Part shown: in pieces, positions 8,857 to 17,821 of the stretch
Layout: each line of letters opens with the position of its first letter
How positions within the stretch are numbered: the first letter of the stretch is position 1
Assembly: GCA_963783855.1 (NCBI GenBank)
Contig: CAWAPE010000013.1
Location: 124,001-188,000, forward strand
Direction of reading: 5' to 3'
DNA length: 64,000 nucleotides
Source: JAKAGZ01 sp963783855
GTDB taxonomy: Bacteria; Bacteroidota; Ignavibacteria; Ignavibacteriales; Ignavibacteriaceae
Notes under the pieces: generated by a model
Told to the model about the DNA's origin: nothing
Seen by the model: the letters and a program-made list of their open reading frames with translations, nothing else
Databases searched by the model: none
Translations under genes and position numbers: made by a program

Positions 8857-9825
8857 TTATTTACTAATTGTTGTTACAATTTCTTCACGCGAATTTAATT
8901 TATTGTCAAAATATTCTACAATTTCCAAAACACGTTCTCCTATTTCTCTCTGTGAATCAACGGTTTGGGCACCCATATGAGGAGAAAAAACTACATTTGG
9001 TAATGATGCCAATGGTGATATTTTCCCTTCACCTTCTTTTTCGTGTACATCAAGCCCAGCCCCTCTCAGTCTTTCTCCATGAATTAGCTCTTCTAAAAGA
9101 TCTTTTTCATTAACAACACCTCCACGAGCAAGGGTCATTAAATATGAGCCTGGCTTCATCATTTTCAAAACCTTCTTGTCAATCAAATTTCTTGTATCTT
9201 CATTTAGAGGTACATGAATACTTAAATAGTCCGATTTGGTGATAACTTCTTCAAACGAAGTTAACTTAATACCCTTTGAAGCCAAATAATCCTCATTTTC
9301 TTTTGTGTGACTTTCGTTGTCAACACATCCTAATACTGTCATTCCCCAAGCCGAGCCCATTTCCCCAACAAGTGATCCAATATTCCCTGCACCAATAATA
9401 CCCAAAACCTTGCCTCTTAAAAGGTAACCAGTAATTTCACTTTTTACCCAATGCCCTTTTTTCCATTCCCTATCTGCATAGAGTAAATTTCTGGATAGCG
9501 TTAACATAAAAGCAAAGCTTAATTCCGCAACTGCTTTAGCGCCTGGTTCCGGAATACGTTTTAATTCCAGACCTCTTTTATTAGCGTACTCAACATCAAG
9601 ATTATCCAGACCCGAGCCAGCCCGAATTAAAAATTTCAGGTTTGATCCTGCCTTCATGACAGGCTCAGAAATTTTTACGCCACTTCGAAAAATTAGAATA
9701 TCTCTATCACTTATTTCAGAAATTAATTTTTCTTCAGACGCATTAAAAGCACAAATTACATCGTGATTTACCTTAAGTTCTTCAATAGCTGATTTTGAAA
9801 TAGAGCTGGCTATTAAAATTTTCAT
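8857..9825 (-). CDS. NAD(P)-dependent D-2-hydroxyacid dehydrogenase (SerA-like)
   Basis: A 322-residue member of the D-2-hydroxyacid dehydrogenase family. It has the substrate-side FLIRAGSGLDNLD (65-77), the Rossmann GAGNIG (145-150), and the Arg/Glu/His catalytic set in LARGGVVNE (R234), LDVHEKE (near E262) and SPHMGAQT (H283). It lacks the C-terminal ACT/ASB domains of classical SerA. The family reduces 2-keto acids or oxidises 3-phosphoglycerate. As first gene of the operon, just before pepM, a role in reducing phosphonopyruvate to phosphonolactate is attractive: a reductase route of this kind is known in phosphonate natural product biosynthesis. Phosphoglycerate oxidation for serine remains an alternative. 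Confidence 0.88.
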   Translation of the reverse strand: MKILIASSISKSAIEELKVNHDVICAFNASEEKLISEISDRDILIFRSGVKISEPVMKAGSNLKFLIRAGSGLDNLDVEYANKRGLELKRIPEPGAKAVAELSFAFMLTLSRNLLYADREWKKGHWVKSEITGYLLRGKVLGIIGAGNIGSLVGEMGSAWGMTVLGCVDNESHTKENEDYLASKGIKLTSFEEVITKSDYLSIHVPLNEDTRNLIDKKVLKMMKPGSYLMTLARGGVVNEKDLLEELIHGERLRGAGLDVHEKEGEGKISPLASLPNVVFSPHMGAQTVDSQREIGERVLEIVEYFDNKLNSREEIVTTISK

Positions 9826-10430
9826 ATTGCTTATCCCATTGGTAAGTAATTAAATATAGATTTTTATAGGGTTAAGTACAAAATACGTTCCAAATCAAAT
9901 ATAGCTAATTTATCCCCAAAATCTATCTTTTTTATCCAAAAGCAATCTCATCTGTTTCAAAATGATAATTTTATCATTTATTTATTCAAAATAATATCTA
10001 TAAATTCCGATTCCATAAAAAAATATTAACAGATTCAATTAAAGCTACAGGATTTACTTAGAAACTTTTATGAGCTTTATACCATTTACTTCTTTATAAT
10101 TTATTTTTTTTTGCCATTAAAACTATCCTATATAGAAATTGTAATAACAACATTATTGTTGCTCCAACAATCTATTAAATTATGTTGAACATAACTTAAA
10201 TATTTTTGCAATTGAGTAATTTTAACTAAAGTTAGGCATTCTAAAAAATGGCAAAAAAATAACTTAAATTGCCTTGGGTAACTTAAGTTAATTAATTATT
10301 CGAAATACTTACAATATTATTATATAGTTCCGATAGAAAATGGGACCTATTGCTTTTAGATAACCAAGCATCTTCTCTGGAACAATAATGTATAATTTTT
10401 CAATTTATTAAATACTCTTCCGTAGTCATA
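9826..10430. other. 605-bp gene-free leader with a palindrome at 9960-9979
   Basis: Very AT-rich sequence between the dehydrogenase start (9825) and the stop of the secreted protein gene (10431). It should hold the promoter of the phosphonate/EPS operon. A perfect palindrome, AAATGATAA-TT-TTATCATTT, lies at 9960-9979, about 135 bp upstream of the dehydrogenase start, and is a candidate operator. No sigma-54 type element and no coding frame of note were found. The remainder shows nothing I can interpret. Confidence 0.4.
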
Positions 10431-12632
10431 TTATTTGAGCAGATTCATTTTTTTAGACAAAATGTAATTATCCGTTTTTAAGATATAAAAATAAATTCCA
10501 CTTGCGAGTCCAGCACCATTAAATTTGACCGAATATTTACCCGCACTTTGTAGTGCATTTACAAGTGTTACCACTTCCCTGCCGAGGACATCATATACTT
10601 TCAAAGATACAAACCCTGTTTTGGGAACTGTATATCCGATTTTTGATCCCGGGTTAAATGGATTTGGATAATTTTGGGATAGAACTGGTTTGATGGATAA
10701 TTTATTTTCCAATTCCACTATTGCCGAAAATTCAAATTTCCCATCAACATCCACCTGTTTTAGTCTGTAATAAATTATACCAGCCGGTATAGAGCTATTA
10801 TCAGTAAATGAATAATCTTTCGGAGTATTGCTGTTTCCGTGACCAGCAACAAATCCTATTTTTTCCCAGTTTGAATTATCGATTGATCGCTCAATATCAA
10901 ATCCGTAATTATTTACCTCAGTTTCTGTCCGCCATTGTAAAATAATTCCATCCTTATCGACCCTTCCAGAAAATGACGAAAGCTCAACTGGCAAAGGCTG
11001 GGAGTAATAATCCTGCCAAGTAGCAGATCCTGTCCAGTTACCGATATCTACCAAGTTACTCCTATCAGTAAAAAGGGTACCTGTAAGAGTTCCATTAAAA
11101 TAATAATTATTATAATTTCCCAGTGCTATGTCAGAAGAAGTGCCGGGCTCAAATGACGGGTTAGGCCATGCCCCTGAGGTTCCCCCCCAGTGTAAACCGG
11201 CTACGTATGTGGGGGATGGTGATGAGCCGGTATAAGCTATTACCTGATTATCTCCTGTCGAATTAAATACAGGTAATGTCCCGCTGCCGCTACCATCATA
11301 AGACAATATTCCATCAGTCGCGTCGTTATCAGTTGGAGGCCCTAATCTAATGTGGGTACCAGCTGGAACATCTGTCCAGCCTGTACTACTCAAATCAAAT
11401 GTCCCTTTCCCGTTTCCAAGCGTGCTATCATAGTTAATAACATTATTTGTTATTTTAAGTGTGGTTAAATTCATCCTGTATAAAGTAACAAACTCAATCT
11501 CGTCCGGGTGCGAACCTGTTCCATCGTTAACTCCAACCTGAGTAAAGGCTATGCTTCCCTGGTATGGAGGATTTGCACTAGTGGGTAAAGAAAATGTATA
11601 ATCTGCATAAACAGGAAGGTGATCAGAAGCATTGAGAAGCGCGTCTGCTATTGTTTGACTCACAGCTTGATTGGGGAGACCTGTTGAGCCATTATCATTT
11701 ATATCATAATTTGCATAATGCAAACCATCATTGCCATATGTTTTATAAAAATCTGAGCCTAAATAGGTAACACCCCCAGCATCCACAATTGACTGAGAGT
11801 TAAAGATAATATCGAATCTATTCTTTAAACCGACATCTGAGCCACCATCTCCTAAAACAGTTCCTAATTTTCTGGTTGACCATGTTTGATATTTGTAATT
11901 GGCAGCATCAGTATTCCAATCGCCTGAAATATTTAAAGGATCTAAAAAATAACCTGAACCGCTGGTATTATTTAGCAAAGCGCTATATCCACCTTCGGAC
12001 CCTCCCAGTGTAAAATTAAAATCACCTGCTGCAATAAAATAAGAACCTGAAGGAAGAGCATCACTATATGATCTCACAATATCCACAAGTGAAGTTCTAA
12101 CGGCCCCTCCATTTGACGAAAGATGAATCCCATAAATAATTATTTTATTCCCTGTTAAATTGTTATATAATTGAAATTCATATGATGGATGATTTGCAAA
12201 AGGACTAACCCCATCACCATCAGCAATAATTAATTTTGAGCTTAAAAAAGTAAATTTTGATGGTTTATAATAAATCACATTAGCATCCGAATGTGTTTTA
12301 CCACTTTCCTCCTTATCCGGCAAAAAAGTTCCCATATAATATAAGTTGCTTGTTGGATTATTTAATACATTTCCCAGAAAATTAAGTGGTTCAATTTTCG
12401 TATCATCATTAAATTCACACGCAAATACAATATCAGGACCGGGATTTATTGATGAAAATATAGTTCGAAAACTTGCATCCCGAAAACCACTACTATTGTA
12501 ATCTAAAACGTTATAAGACAATATCCTTATTTGTTCCGATTGAGCAAAAATATTATTACTTGCCAATAAAAAGAATAATATTGTAAGAACAAGTAAAGAA
12601 ATAACTTTTCTAAAAGTGTTTTTAACTAACAT
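10431..12632 (-). CDS. secreted endonuclease/exonuclease/phosphatase-family protein with type IX sorting domain
   Basis: The 733 residues start with a Sec signal peptide (hydrophobic 10-25, probable cleavage after IFA at 28-30). An EEP-fold (DNase I-like) domain follows: IRILSYNVLDYN (35-46), PDIVFACEFND, IIYGIHLSSNGG, YFIAAGDFNF and a late ASDHLPVYADY, i.e. the metal, catalytic His and SDH motifs of this superfamily. A lamin-tail-like beta region and an Fn3-like region (PLPVELSSFSG onward) lead to a C-terminal type IX sorting domain with NYPNPFNP, VYDVLGREV and GIYFYILKT. The protein should be exported across the outer membrane and attached to or released from the surface. Extracellular nuclease activity is inferred from fold motifs. 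It stands alone between long gaps. Confidence 0.85.
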   Translation of the reverse strand: MLVKNTFRKVISLLVLTILFFLLASNNIFAQSEQIRILSYNVLDYNSSGFRDASFRTIFSSINPGPDIVFACEFNDDTKIEPLNFLGNVLNNPTSNLYYMGTFLPDKEESGKTHSDANVIYYKPSKFTFLSSKLIIADGDGVSPFANHPSYEFQLYNNLTGNKIIIYGIHLSSNGGAVRTSLVDIVRSYSDALPSGSYFIAAGDFNFTLGGSEGGYSALLNNTSGSGYFLDPLNISGDWNTDAANYKYQTWSTRKLGTVLGDGGSDVGLKNRFDIIFNSQSIVDAGGVTYLGSDFYKTYGNDGLHYANYDINDNGSTGLPNQAVSQTIADALLNASDHLPVYADYTFSLPTSANPPYQGSIAFTQVGVNDGTGSHPDEIEFVTLYRMNLTTLKITNNVINYDSTLGNGKGTFDLSSTGWTDVPAGTHIRLGPPTDNDATDGILSYDGSGSGTLPVFNSTGDNQVIAYTGSSPSPTYVAGLHWGGTSGAWPNPSFEPGTSSDIALGNYNNYYFNGTLTGTLFTDRSNLVDIGNWTGSATWQDYYSQPLPVELSSFSGRVDKDGIILQWRTETEVNNYGFDIERSIDNSNWEKIGFVAGHGNSNTPKDYSFTDNSSIPAGIIYYRLKQVDVDGKFEFSAIVELENKLSIKPVLSQNYPNPFNPGSKIGYTVPKTGFVSLKVYDVLGREVVTLVNALQSAGKYSVKFNGAGLASGIYFYILKTDNYILSKKMNLLK

Positions 12633-12824
12633 ATTGTACCCCGGTTATAATTAGTCTTATAACATGTAAAATTAATATCACTAACTTTTTATTATAGAAA
12701 AATAATTTTTGAATAAAATTAAAAATAGGCTCAGAATATATAATAACTTATCTAAATATTATTAAAAATGCTATTGTTACAATATTATCCATAATATTAT
12801 ATGAAAGTAAATGACTTTTATACA
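12633..12824. other. 192-bp spacer with small palindrome
   Basis: AT-rich leader of the secreted nuclease-like gene. It contains AATATTAT-CC-ATAATATT, a perfect 8-bp palindrome at 12781-12798. The composition is so AT-rich that chance cannot be excluded. No coding frame. Confidence 0.25.
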
Positions 12825-13871
12825 TTAAGCAAAATGGCGATAAGCTAAAGAACCAAACATTTCTAGAATTGAAAGCGGAAGGCTATTAAAAATTTTATTA
12901 TGAAATCCAGAGGTTTGGGTTGAAAACTTAAGAAATTCATTTTCATTTAACCCGAATCTGTATGTATGTGATTCAAGTTCACGTACAGACCACCCATTTT
13001 TAAATCTTCTTAATCCTTCATTATTGGGCTCTGTTTTGCCAAATGAAAATTCAGAATACCCATTAGAATTATACAATTTTATTGCTTCCCACATAACTAA
13101 ATTGTTTGCACGTAATTTTTGATAACTCATATCAGAGGCTCCAAACTTGTACAATGCTTTCTTTCCTATATGTAAATAAACGGCGCCGGCTATAATTTTA
13201 TTATCCTTTTTAGCTAAAAAGATGGTACCAAAATTATTTTTGAGAATTATATTAAATAAATTCTTAAAAAACGAATATGGCTGTGGAGGCAGACCATGCC
13301 TTTGTCTTGTAATTGAATTTAATTGATAGAATTGATTAACGGCTTCTAAGGATTGATCCTGGTATACTCTTACATTTTCTTTTATTGCTTTACGAATATT
13401 TCTTTTTGTGGTGCTTTCAAAACCAGAGAATAAATTATCTTCATTTCCATCAAGATCAATAATATGTTCATATTCTAGGTAACTATTAGTACCTGCCGAA
13501 AGAAAATTTTGAGCTCCATTTATTTCTATATATTTCCAATTCGATTTCCTTCCATATTCTTTTGCAGATTCCAATAATTGGTTAAATTGGATAGAACTGG
13601 TAACCAGGGGATTTGAGAAATCACTGAAGGGAAGACTGACACCGCGTTTACCAGTTATAAAGCTCTTTACTTCCATTAAAGGGAGGACCCCGATAATTTT
13701 ATTACCTCTCTTTGTAATATGATACACAGGATTATACCCATAAGTTTCTGAAATTAGCTTCGTCCACTCTGAGGAATGGAAAAAAGTATACCCCTTAAAT
13801 TGGATTATACTTTCATTCCAGCTTTCGAAATTTAATGGATTTACAATTTCAATTAATGGAGAGTCAGACAT
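12825..13871 (-). CDS. FemAB-like / GNAT-fold transferase (second paralogue)
   Basis: This 348-residue protein has the two-GNAT-half FemAB-like layout. The N-terminal half shows FKGYTFFHSSEWTKLISETYGY; the second half has FESTTKRNIRKAIKENV, then IAGAVYLHIGKKALYKFGASD, NNLVMWEAIKLYNSNGY and SFGKTEPNNEGLRRFKNGW. The same marks occur in the 3607-4740 paralogue. Relatives are frequent in exopolysaccharide loci and are annotated as FemAB or BioF2-like acetyltransferases. The true transferred group (amino acid or acyl) is unknown. A strong terminator separates it from the Wzc-like gene upstream, so it has its own promoter. Confidence 0.78.
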   Translation of the reverse strand: MSDSPLIEIVNPLNFESWNESIIQFKGYTFFHSSEWTKLISETYGYNPVYHITKRGNKIIGVLPLMEVKSFITGKRGVSLPFSDFSNPLVTSSIQFNQLLESAKEYGRKSNWKYIEINGAQNFLSAGTNSYLEYEHIIDLDGNEDNLFSGFESTTKRNIRKAIKENVRVYQDQSLEAVNQFYQLNSITRQRHGLPPQPYSFFKNLFNIILKNNFGTIFLAKKDNKIIAGAVYLHIGKKALYKFGASDMSYQKLRANNLVMWEAIKLYNSNGYSEFSFGKTEPNNEGLRRFKNGWSVRELESHTYRFGLNENEFLKFSTQTSGFHNKIFNSLPLSILEMFGSLAYRHFA

Positions 13872-13900
13872 ATATTATTTAATGATATTGTTTATATAAT

Positions 13901-13947
13901 CAAAAAAAACTGCACTCAGGTTCTATTTTAATGCTTGGAGTGCAGTT
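13901..13947 (-). terminator. rho-independent terminator after the Wzc-like gene
   Basis: A perfect 10-bp inverted repeat, AACTGCACTC (13908-13917) and GAGTGCAGTT (13938-13947), with a 20-nt loop. On the minus strand the right arm runs straight into eight T residues (13901-13909). It lies about 90 bp beyond the stop of the Wzc-like gene and closes the aminotransferase-to-Wzc operon. Confidence 0.85.
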
Positions 13948-14034
13948 ATAAAGAATTTTATTTATCCTAACATTTAAGATTAGCTAACTTGCAATTTTGG
14001 GAATAAATCAAGAGAACTGTTCTATCACCATTCA

Positions 14035-16581
14035 TTACCAAAGGTTTAATATTTTGTTAATCTTAAATTTTTCATTAACTACCGGTTTTTTTTTAAGAGT
14101 TTTTTTATTTTTATTGCTATATGCATACTCATATCCATAACCATAGCCGTATTTATCTTTAAATGCTGTCTTTTCAATTTCACAAGCATTAACAACGACA
14201 CCCGAAATATTGATTTTTTCGTTTCTTAACTCCTGTACACCGGAAATTATTGCATCTCTTAACGTATAATTATCACGAGTAACCATTATAGTATTTTCTA
14301 CCATCCTGCTTAAAATAAGAGTATCGATAACTCTATTAACAGGAGGAGTATCAACCAGGATATAATCATAAGAGCTATTATTTAAAATATCAATTAAATC
14401 ACTTGCTTTCTGTGACTGAAGCAAGCTAGTCGATTTCTCACTTATTTCCCCCGAAGGCATAATACTGATTGCTCCCATTTTTGACAATTCACTGGAGAGA
14501 CTGGCCAAACTGTAAATAGGTAATTTTCTTAGATCTCCACCTAATAAAGTGCTTAATCCTGGGTTTTCTCTTGACACCTCAAACAAATCTGTCAAACCGC
14601 ATCTTTTCATATCAGCATCAATAATCAGCACCTTCTTATCCGCGGCCGCAAGAGTAACGGCTAAATTTGCAACAATTGTTGTCTTTCCGCTATGCTCTTC
14701 AGAACTAGTGAACAATATTATCTTGCTATTACGCTTTAGCGAAAAGACAAGTTTTATCTGAAGAACTTTATAGGCCTCAATGATTCCCAGGTTTTCTTTT
14801 ATTAAAACCGGAAATTTATCCTCAACATTTCTAGTTTTATTAATTATTTTTACCTGTTCTTTAGGAAACTTGGGAATTATTGATAGTATAGGCAACCCAA
14901 GATCTTCTTCAATTTCGCTCAGTTTAAGAAGCCTTCTTTCTTTAAATTCGCCTAAAAATACAAATCCTATTGTGAATGCGCCCCAAATAAAAAAACACAC
15001 TAGAACAACTATTTTCAAGCTCGGTGATACAGGTAGGATAGGAAGATCGGCTGGATCCACGACGAGAATATCCTGTAATTGAGAAATTTCTTTAATCCTC
15101 ATTTCTTCCCTTTTATCGAGAAGTACATTAAACATTTTTTCAGCAACATCTGAACTTCTGGTAATTGCTGCTAACTTAGTTTCTTCTTTCGGAAGATTGT
15201 GAATCCTAGCCTGATATTTTTCAATTAAGTTATCGAGCTTAGCTTTTTTATCTTTGAGAGTACTGATTATAATTTCATATGAATTTAATGTATTTTGATT
15301 ATATGAATTTAGTTTATTCTTTAATTGGGCAATTCGATTATCTAAATTTACAATATCTGGATGATTTTCAGATTTTTTCTGAAGTTCAGAAATTCTTTGA
15401 ACTTCCAGGTCTGATAATTGCTTCAATATTGCTGAGAAAGGAGAATTAGACTGGTTAGATTGGTCAGGTGAGAGAAATGTTTGATCAAAATACCCTTTCT
15501 TTTCATAATCTCTCTGAATGCCTTTCACTTTAGTTTCATATTCACTAAGTGCAAGATCATTTCTAACCTTTTGCTCTTGAAGATTGCTCAAAAAATTTAC
15601 AAGATCCTGTGAACTTTTATCCACCTGAATAATGCCTGTCCTTGACTTATAGTCACTAACCCTTCCTTCAGCTTCTTTCAATTGTTTAGCCATGTCCTTT
15701 AACTGTTTATCTACAAATTGATAAGAATCTTGGATGTTTTGTCTAACAATTTCTGTCCTTGTTTGTCTGAATTCCTTAGATAATGTATTAGCAATCAATT
15801 GAGCCATCTCCGGGGATTTATCTTGCACCTTAATCTGTATTATATTTGTCTTATCAACTTGTGTAACTTTTATTTTTTTATCTAGCCGATTTGTTGAAGA
15901 AGTAGGCCCATAGATTGAGAAAAATAATTTTGTCCCTGTGGGTGCATTATGCCAATCAATATCCAGATGTGAATTCTTCCAGCTGATTCCTTTGTTGGTG
16001 GTTGCCCTTTGGGCATTCACCAGCAAATTAGTTTTAGCATCGTATAATTCAATATACCCAGCATTATTAATTACGAAATATTTACCATTATCAACACTAT
16101 TAGAGTCCCCCTTCACATCCAACACCTGCGGATATTTAGATCTGTCAGCGTCCTTATCAGCAAGCCACCAATTATAAGCGGTAAGAGATTTACCAACATC
16201 AGTTATATTATCGTTAGGAAATTCAATTTTATCAACGAAAAAATTCAATTTTAATTGGTTAATAACTTTTGATAATACTGTCTTGGTATTGACTAATTGT
16301 AATTCTGTTTCAACATCATCTAAAGATTGGTCTGCGACCATCCTCTTATATTGGTCCTGTGCATTTTGTTGTTTGGGTTGTTCTTCTTTTTTCAATAATG
16401 TTGTAGATTCATAAATCGGGCTTCTAGTAAGATAATATATTGCCCCAGCTAAAAATATTACAACAAACGACAGTGCAATTATTAATTTTCTTTTGTTAAA
16501 CGCAAGAATTAACGCATCTATACTAGTTTGGCTCGTAGTAGAATTAGACCCAACCAGATCTTTGTGGTGCTTGTTATCCAT
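14035..16581 (-). CDS. Wzc-like chain-length determinant with BY-type tyrosine kinase domain
   Basis: This 848-residue inner-membrane co-polymerase and kinase has TM1 at about 33-52. A Wzz region follows (YESTTLLKKEEQPKQ), then a long periplasmic coiled coil with GNVR-like features (about 270-500) and TM2 near 517-540. The cytoplasmic kinase shows a Walker A SSEEHSGKTT (about 620-640), Walker A' LIIDADMKR and Walker B DYILVDTPP. The C-terminus has a tyrosine cluster, YGYGYGYEYAYSNK (about 810-825), the expected autophosphorylation site. It controls polymer length and export with the Wza-like protein encoded 21 bp upstream. The cognate phosphatase is not in the window. Confidence 0.93.
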   Translation of the reverse strand: MDNKHHKDLVGSNSTTSQTSIDALILAFNKRKLIIALSFVVIFLAGAIYYLTRSPIYESTTLLKKEEQPKQQNAQDQYKRMVADQSLDDVETELQLVNTKTVLSKVINQLKLNFFVDKIEFPNDNITDVGKSLTAYNWWLADKDADRSKYPQVLDVKGDSNSVDNGKYFVINNAGYIELYDAKTNLLVNAQRATTNKGISWKNSHLDIDWHNAPTGTKLFFSIYGPTSSTNRLDKKIKVTQVDKTNIIQIKVQDKSPEMAQLIANTLSKEFRQTRTEIVRQNIQDSYQFVDKQLKDMAKQLKEAEGRVSDYKSRTGIIQVDKSSQDLVNFLSNLQEQKVRNDLALSEYETKVKGIQRDYEKKGYFDQTFLSPDQSNQSNSPFSAILKQLSDLEVQRISELQKKSENHPDIVNLDNRIAQLKNKLNSYNQNTLNSYEIIISTLKDKKAKLDNLIEKYQARIHNLPKEETKLAAITRSSDVAEKMFNVLLDKREEMRIKEISQLQDILVVDPADLPILPVSPSLKIVVLVCFFIWGAFTIGFVFLGEFKERRLLKLSEIEEDLGLPILSIIPKFPKEQVKIINKTRNVEDKFPVLIKENLGIIEAYKVLQIKLVFSLKRNSKIILFTSSEEHSGKTTIVANLAVTLAAADKKVLIIDADMKRCGLTDLFEVSRENPGLSTLLGGDLRKLPIYSLASLSSELSKMGAISIMPSGEISEKSTSLLQSQKASDLIDILNNSSYDYILVDTPPVNRVIDTLILSRMVENTIMVTRDNYTLRDAIISGVQELRNEKINISGVVVNACEIEKTAFKDKYGYGYGYEYAYSNKNKKTLKKKPVVNEKFKINKILNLW

Positions 16582-16602
16582 ATATTTTCTTTAAAATCAT
16601 AA

Positions 16603-17217
16603 TTATTTTTTCTTTGTATAAATTATTGCTAATACTATGGCTGTAACGGTGCTCAAGGAAGCTATAACTATAGCTTGAGTTGCTCCAGAGAACCATTTTC
16701 GATTTACATAAATTTGATCGCCGGACTGCAAGCCAATATCATCAAGTTTGTTTCCGTTCTTAATAATTTTTTCTCCGTCCACATCAAGCTCTTTGCCATT
16801 TCGTGTTATTGTAATATTTCCAACATTTGCATCGGGAGTGGTGCCACCTGCTTTTGCTATTAAGTCCGCCAATTTATCTGAACCTGAAGCATAATAATAA
16901 CCGGGTTTATTAACTTCACCAAAAATATTTACCCTAACAATGGGCAAAATTGTTAATTCAGGGTTTCTATAAATATTGCTGTATTTACTAAAAATTTCCT
17001 GCTTAAGACTGTCAATATTTCTATTAGCTGCTATGATATTACCCAAATAAGGTAGCGCTATATTCCCATCTTCCTGAATATAATATTCCCCAGATATTGA
17101 ATCTGAAATATTATAGAATATTAGTTTCACTCCGTCACCAGGATGAAGAGTCTGGGCTTCACCGGCAATATTGAATAAAAGAAATAATACTAATACCCCC
17201 AGAAACAATCTTTTCAT
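16603..17217 (-). CDS. Wza-like polysaccharide export protein
   Basis: A 204-residue protein with a signal peptide (cleavage likely after AQ near 22-23; no lipobox Cys). It has a Poly_export domain beginning LHPGDGVKLIFYN, the family YYIQEDGNIALPYLGNI block, then one SLBB-type beta-grasp domain (VNIFGEVNKPGYYYAS and KAGGTTPDANVGNITI). A single C-terminal TM helix (about 178-200) is followed by YTKKK. It forms the outer-membrane or periplasm-spanning export channel that works with the Wzc-like kinase. It is shorter than E. coli Wza, with one SLBB unit. The leader contains a small hairpin, CAGAGT/ACTCTG, at 17237-17254. Confidence 0.9.
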   Translation of the reverse strand: MKRLFLGVLVLFLLFNIAGEAQTLHPGDGVKLIFYNISDSISGEYYIQEDGNIALPYLGNIIAANRNIDSLKQEIFSKYSNIYRNPELTILPIVRVNIFGEVNKPGYYYASGSDKLADLIAKAGGTTPDANVGNITITRNGKELDVDGEKIIKNGNKLDDIGLQSGDQIYVNRKWFSGATQAIVIASLSTVTAIVLAIIYTKKK

Positions 17218-17315
17218 TTAAATCTCCTCATAAGCACAGAGTCATAATACTCTGATTTAGCATTTTGAAATTGTTTTGTAACATCCTCTGGGGTCTAAAT
17301 TAACAATATTTTCAA

Positions 17316-17792
17316 TTATACAACAGGCATTTCTTTTATAATATGTGCTGGCACCCCTGCAACAATTGAATTTGGTTGAACATCCTTCGTAACAACTGCT
17401 CCTGCTCCAATAATAGCATTCTCCCCTACCGTAATTCCGCATAAAATTGTGGATGAAGAACCAATTGAAGCACCCTTTTTAATATATGTTTCTACAACCT
17501 TCCAATCCTCTTCAGTTTGCGGTTTCCCAAGATTATTTACAGAACGAGGATACTTATCATTAATAAAAGTAACATTGTGCCCTACAAAAACATCATCCTC
17601 TATATGTACTCCTTCACATATAAAAGTGTGTGAAGAAATCTTACAGTTTTTACCTATTGTTGCATTTTTCTGTATTTCGACAAACGAACCTATTTTTGAA
17701 TAATCATCTATTGAGCATCCGTAAAGATTCACAAAATTGAAAATCTTAACGTCCTTGCCAAGTTTAACATCATTAATTATTTGGTTATCCAT
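17316..17792 (-). CDS. left-handed beta-helix (hexapeptide) acyltransferase, WbpD/WlbB-like
   Basis: The 158-residue product is built of hexapeptide repeats: IGSFVEIQKNATIGKNCKISSHTFI, then IEDDVFVGHNVTFINDKYP, and GASIGSSSTILCGITVGENAIIGAGAVVTKDV. The catalytic-type His lies in VGHNV. I chose the ATG at 17790-17792 because GGAGG sits 5 nt upstream; an earlier in-frame ATG has no such site. It matches the acetyltransferases that N-acetylate a 3-amino group of UDP-2-acetamido sugars. The oxidoreductase ends 29 bp upstream and an aminotransferase lies in the same operon, supporting a dehydrogenate, aminate, acetylate sequence. The exact sugar is inferred. Confidence 0.85.
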   Translation of the reverse strand: MDNQIINDVKLGKDVKIFNFVNLYGCSIDDYSKIGSFVEIQKNATIGKNCKISSHTFICEGVHIEDDVFVGHNVTFINDKYPRSVNNLGKPQTEEDWKVVETYIKKGASIGSSSTILCGITVGENAIIGAGAVVTKDVQPNSIVAGVPAHIIKEMPVV

Positions 17793-17821
17793 TTTACCTC
17801 CGTATGACCAAAACATTTTTA

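Noticed and set aside
13871..14034. CRISPR-like or attachment-site meaning for the 10-bp inverted repeat near 13908-13947
   Set aside because: The repeat is single, has a T-run on the minus strand and follows a stop codon, so it is a terminator.
17257..17442. Cys/Tyr-rich 61-residue minus-strand frame inside the acetyltransferase region
   Set aside because: It is a shadow frame of the hexapeptide acyltransferase gene; its odd composition comes from reading the repeats out of frame.
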